DNA of 15,005 nucleotides. Source: Mucinivorans sp036654415 (GTDB lineage Bacteria; Bacteroidota; Bacteroidia; Bacteroidales; Rikenellaceae). Made by a program: the position numbers and the translations under genes. Under the pieces are notes generated by a model. It had not been told where the DNA came from. It saw only the letters and a list, made by a program, of their open reading frames with translations, and did not search any database. The stretch spans positions 1 to 15,005 of the forward strand of contig JAVVSB010000041.1 in the NCBI GenBank assembly GCA_036654415.1, read 5' to 3'. This document shows positions 13,456-15,005 of the stretch, piece after piece; the stretch's first letter is position 1; every line of letters begins with the position of its first letter.

Positions 13456-14877
13456 CTACTCCACATACGAAGAGTTGTCCCAACAGTGAGTGCAAAGTTG
13501 CTCCTTGGGCAAGCCTATGGCCTTTACAATATCATCAATATGCTGGAACTTCAACGATGTGAGCTGCAAATGACGACCCATAATCTCCACCATCTCCTTG
13601 TATTTGTCGCTTGTGGCATCCACATACTCCAGTAGCTGCTCGTTGCTGAGCTTATCTGTGCCCTCCATATCGCGTATAATACGACGAGTGTAGAGGTCAA
13701 AAGTGCTGCGCGAGGTCGAGAAATTCAAAAATCGACACGGGAAAACCAATGGTGGGCAGGCAATACGCATATGTATCTCCTTAACACCCTCCTCTAGTAA
13801 CTTTACCACATTGTCCTTGAGCTGCGTGCCCCGAACGATGGAGTCGTCCATAAAGACTATACGCTGCCCCGTGGTGAACTCCTTGTTAGGCAGCAACTTC
13901 ATCTTGGCCACCAGGTCGCGCATCTTCTGATTCTGAGGCATAAAGCTCCGTGGCCAGGTTGGGGTGTATTTTACAAAAGGACGCTTGTAGGGTATGCCCA
14001 TCTCGTTGGAGTAGCCTATGGCGTGGCCCACACCCGAGTCGGGGATGCCAGCTGCAAAGTCGGGACGGAAGTCACCGTCGGCCTTGGCCATGGCCGCCCC
14101 ACAACGGTAACGTGTGGCCTCCACATTAACACCCTCGTAGTAGGACGAGGGGTAGCCGTAGTAGACCCACAGGAAGGAACATATCTGTTTGCGAGCCCCA
14201 GCGGGCTTAATTTCACGTACCCCGTCGGCACTCATCTGCACAATTTCGCCAGCGCCCAAGTCGCGTACATATTCGTATCCCAGGTTCGAGAAGCTGGAGT
14301 TCTCCGAGGCGGCCACGTACCCCTTGTCGTTCTTGCCGATGATGATGGGTGTGCGGCCAAAGCGGTCGCGGGCGGCGTAGATGGCGTGGTCGGTGAGTAC
14401 CAACATTGAGCAGGAGCCCTGGACCCGCTTCTGTACCGCCTCAATGCCCTCACGGTAGCTGGCCTCCTGGCCTATAATCATGGCCACCACCTCCGTGGGG
14501 TTGACATCCGAGGCCGAGAGCTCGGAAAAGTGGTGCTTTTGGGCCAGTAGTTCAGCGGTGAGCTGCTCTATATTTTCGATTCGAGCCACCGTTACAACGG
14601 CAAAACGACCTAGATGCGAGGTGATGGTGATGGGTTGTGACTCACAGTCTGAAATCACCCCCACACCCATCTGCGATTCGCCAAAGCGGGGCAGGTCCTC
14701 CTCAAATTTATTACGGAAATAGCCGTTTTCGAGCGAATGAATCGAACGGACAAATTTATTACCGTCATAGAAGGCCATCCCTGCGCGTTTGGTACCCAAA
14801 TGTGAGTGGTAATCTGTGCCATAGAATACATCGTTAACGCATTCGCGGCGTGATACGCATCCAAAAAATCCTGACAT
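13456..14877 (-). CDS. PurF-like amidophosphoribosyltransferase paralogue lacking the glutaminase Cys nucleophile
   Basis: The 473-residue product aligns by eye with glutamine PRPP amidotransferase, the first enzyme of purine synthesis. The phosphoribosyltransferase half keeps the PRPP loop VFMDDSIVRGTQ (341-352), GIPDSGVGHAIGYS (277-290) and the four Fe-S ligands known from B. subtilis PurF: Cys233 (QIC), Cys381 (FPC) and the C-terminal CTHC pair (462, 465). The N-terminal glutaminase half is altered: true PurF matures to an N-terminal Cys (CGIFG), but here the chain begins MSGFFG. The Arg and Asn-Gly motifs that bind glutamine read GVGVISD (71-77) and ARIEN (98-102). No upstream start restores a Cys. 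So it likely cannot hydrolyse glutamine; it may use free ammonia, another subunit, or another nucleophile. From memory other Bacteroidales have similar MGGFFG-type proteins annotated as PurF, usually besides a true one. Calling it purF would be unsafe. Confidence 0.85.
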   Translation of the reverse strand: MSGFFGCVSRRECVNDVFYGTDYHSHLGTKRAGMAFYDGNKFVRSIHSLENGYFRNKFEEDLPRFGESQMGVGVISDCESQPITITSHLGRFAVVTVARIENIEQLTAELLAQKHHFSELSASDVNPTEVVAMIIGQEASYREGIEAVQKRVQGSCSMLVLTDHAIYAARDRFGRTPIIIGKNDKGYVAASENSSFSNLGYEYVRDLGAGEIVQMSADGVREIKPAGARKQICSFLWVYYGYPSSYYEGVNVEATRYRCGAAMAKADGDFRPDFAAGIPDSGVGHAIGYSNEMGIPYKRPFVKYTPTWPRSFMPQNQKMRDLVAKMKLLPNKEFTTGQRIVFMDDSIVRGTQLKDNVVKLLEEGVKEIHMRIACPPLVFPCRFLNFSTSRSTFDLYTRRIIRDMEGTDKLSNEQLLEYVDATSDKYKEMVEIMGRHLQLTSLKFQHIDDIVKAIGLPKEQLCTHCWDNSSYVE

Positions 14878-15005
14878 TGTTGTTGGTTTTATTAAAAATT
14901 TATTTCTTACTTCTTAGAAGCCTGTTTTTAATCTGTTTTCAAAATTTTACTACTGCTATTTTTGAGGCTATTTTCATCGATGATTTGCCGAGATAGTAGT
15001 GGACT
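14878..15005. other. AT-rich region upstream of the PurF-like gene
   Basis: This 128-bp stretch runs to the window edge. On the minus strand AAATTTTG (14940-14947) is one mismatch from TAnnTTTG, without a clear -33 box, and would give a leader of about 55-60 nt. CTTCTTAGAAG (14910-14920) is a small palindrome. I see nothing else supportable. Confidence 0.3.

Noticed and set aside
13423..14974. 11-mer GAGGCTATTTT in inverted orientation at 14964-14974 and 13423-13433, on both sides of the PurF-like gene
   Set aside because: Many 11-mer inverted pairs are expected by chance in a window this long, and no duplicated ends or transposase accompany it.
14928..15005. Minus-strand open frame entering from the right edge and ending at TAA (14928-14930), possibly the C-terminus of a gene upstream of the PurF-like gene
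   Set aside because: Only 25 codons are visible, Lys/Ser/Asn-rich as AT-rich spacer often is, with no recognisable motif.

Overview
The window is about 15 kb of chromosome from a member of the Bacteroidota, most likely order Bacteroidales. Four signs support this. The protein families have Bacteroidales architectures, such as the EnvC-like protein next to a long TPR protein and the Cys-less PurF paralogue. The tRNA gene carries a textbook Bacteroidota promoter, TTTG-N19-TAnnTTTG. Strong Shine-Dalgarno sequences are absent upstream of genes. Secreted proteins are built on short signal peptides. Genus cannot be fixed from sequence alone; Rikenellaceae is a guess. I see no mobile elements, phage genes or CRISPR array. 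The content is mostly housekeeping, with a few unusual family members.

Layout from left to right. A leftward transcription unit runs from about 6030 to the left edge: a secreted TPR protein (4212-5963), an EnvC/LytM-like murein hydrolase activator (3024-4205), ybeY (2573-2992), mnmG/gidA (702-2573) and a truncated PlsC-like acyltransferase (1-666). Two parS-like 16-mers lie in its distal half, one inside ybeY and one between mnmG and the acyltransferase gene. Next, also leftward, are a parvulin-like lipoprotein and SurA (7780-8652, 6167-7783, overlapping by ATGA), then hflX (8722-9906) and a TonB-family gene (10044-10757). A divergent region follows. From it tRNA-Ala(GGC) (10900-10973), its hairpin terminator and rlmN (11027-12049) run rightward. 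On the right, two leftward genes, a CNNM/CorC membrane protein (12054-13346) and a PurF-like protein (13456-14877), meet rlmN tail to tail.

The genes group by job. MnmG, RlmN, YbeY, HflX and the tRNA serve RNA modification and ribosome maturation or rescue. EnvC-like, TPR, SurA, the PPIase lipoprotein and TonB serve the cell envelope and periplasm. The parS-like sites next to gidA suggest the segment lies within the origin-proximal ParB-loading domain.

The most interesting observations are these. The PurF homologue keeps its PRPP loop and all four Fe-S cysteines but has lost the glutaminase nucleophile and glutamine-binding signatures. The acyltransferase has both catalytic signatures altered. 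There is a pair of parS-like palindromes. The octamer TAATTTTG recurs exactly upstream of four transcription units.
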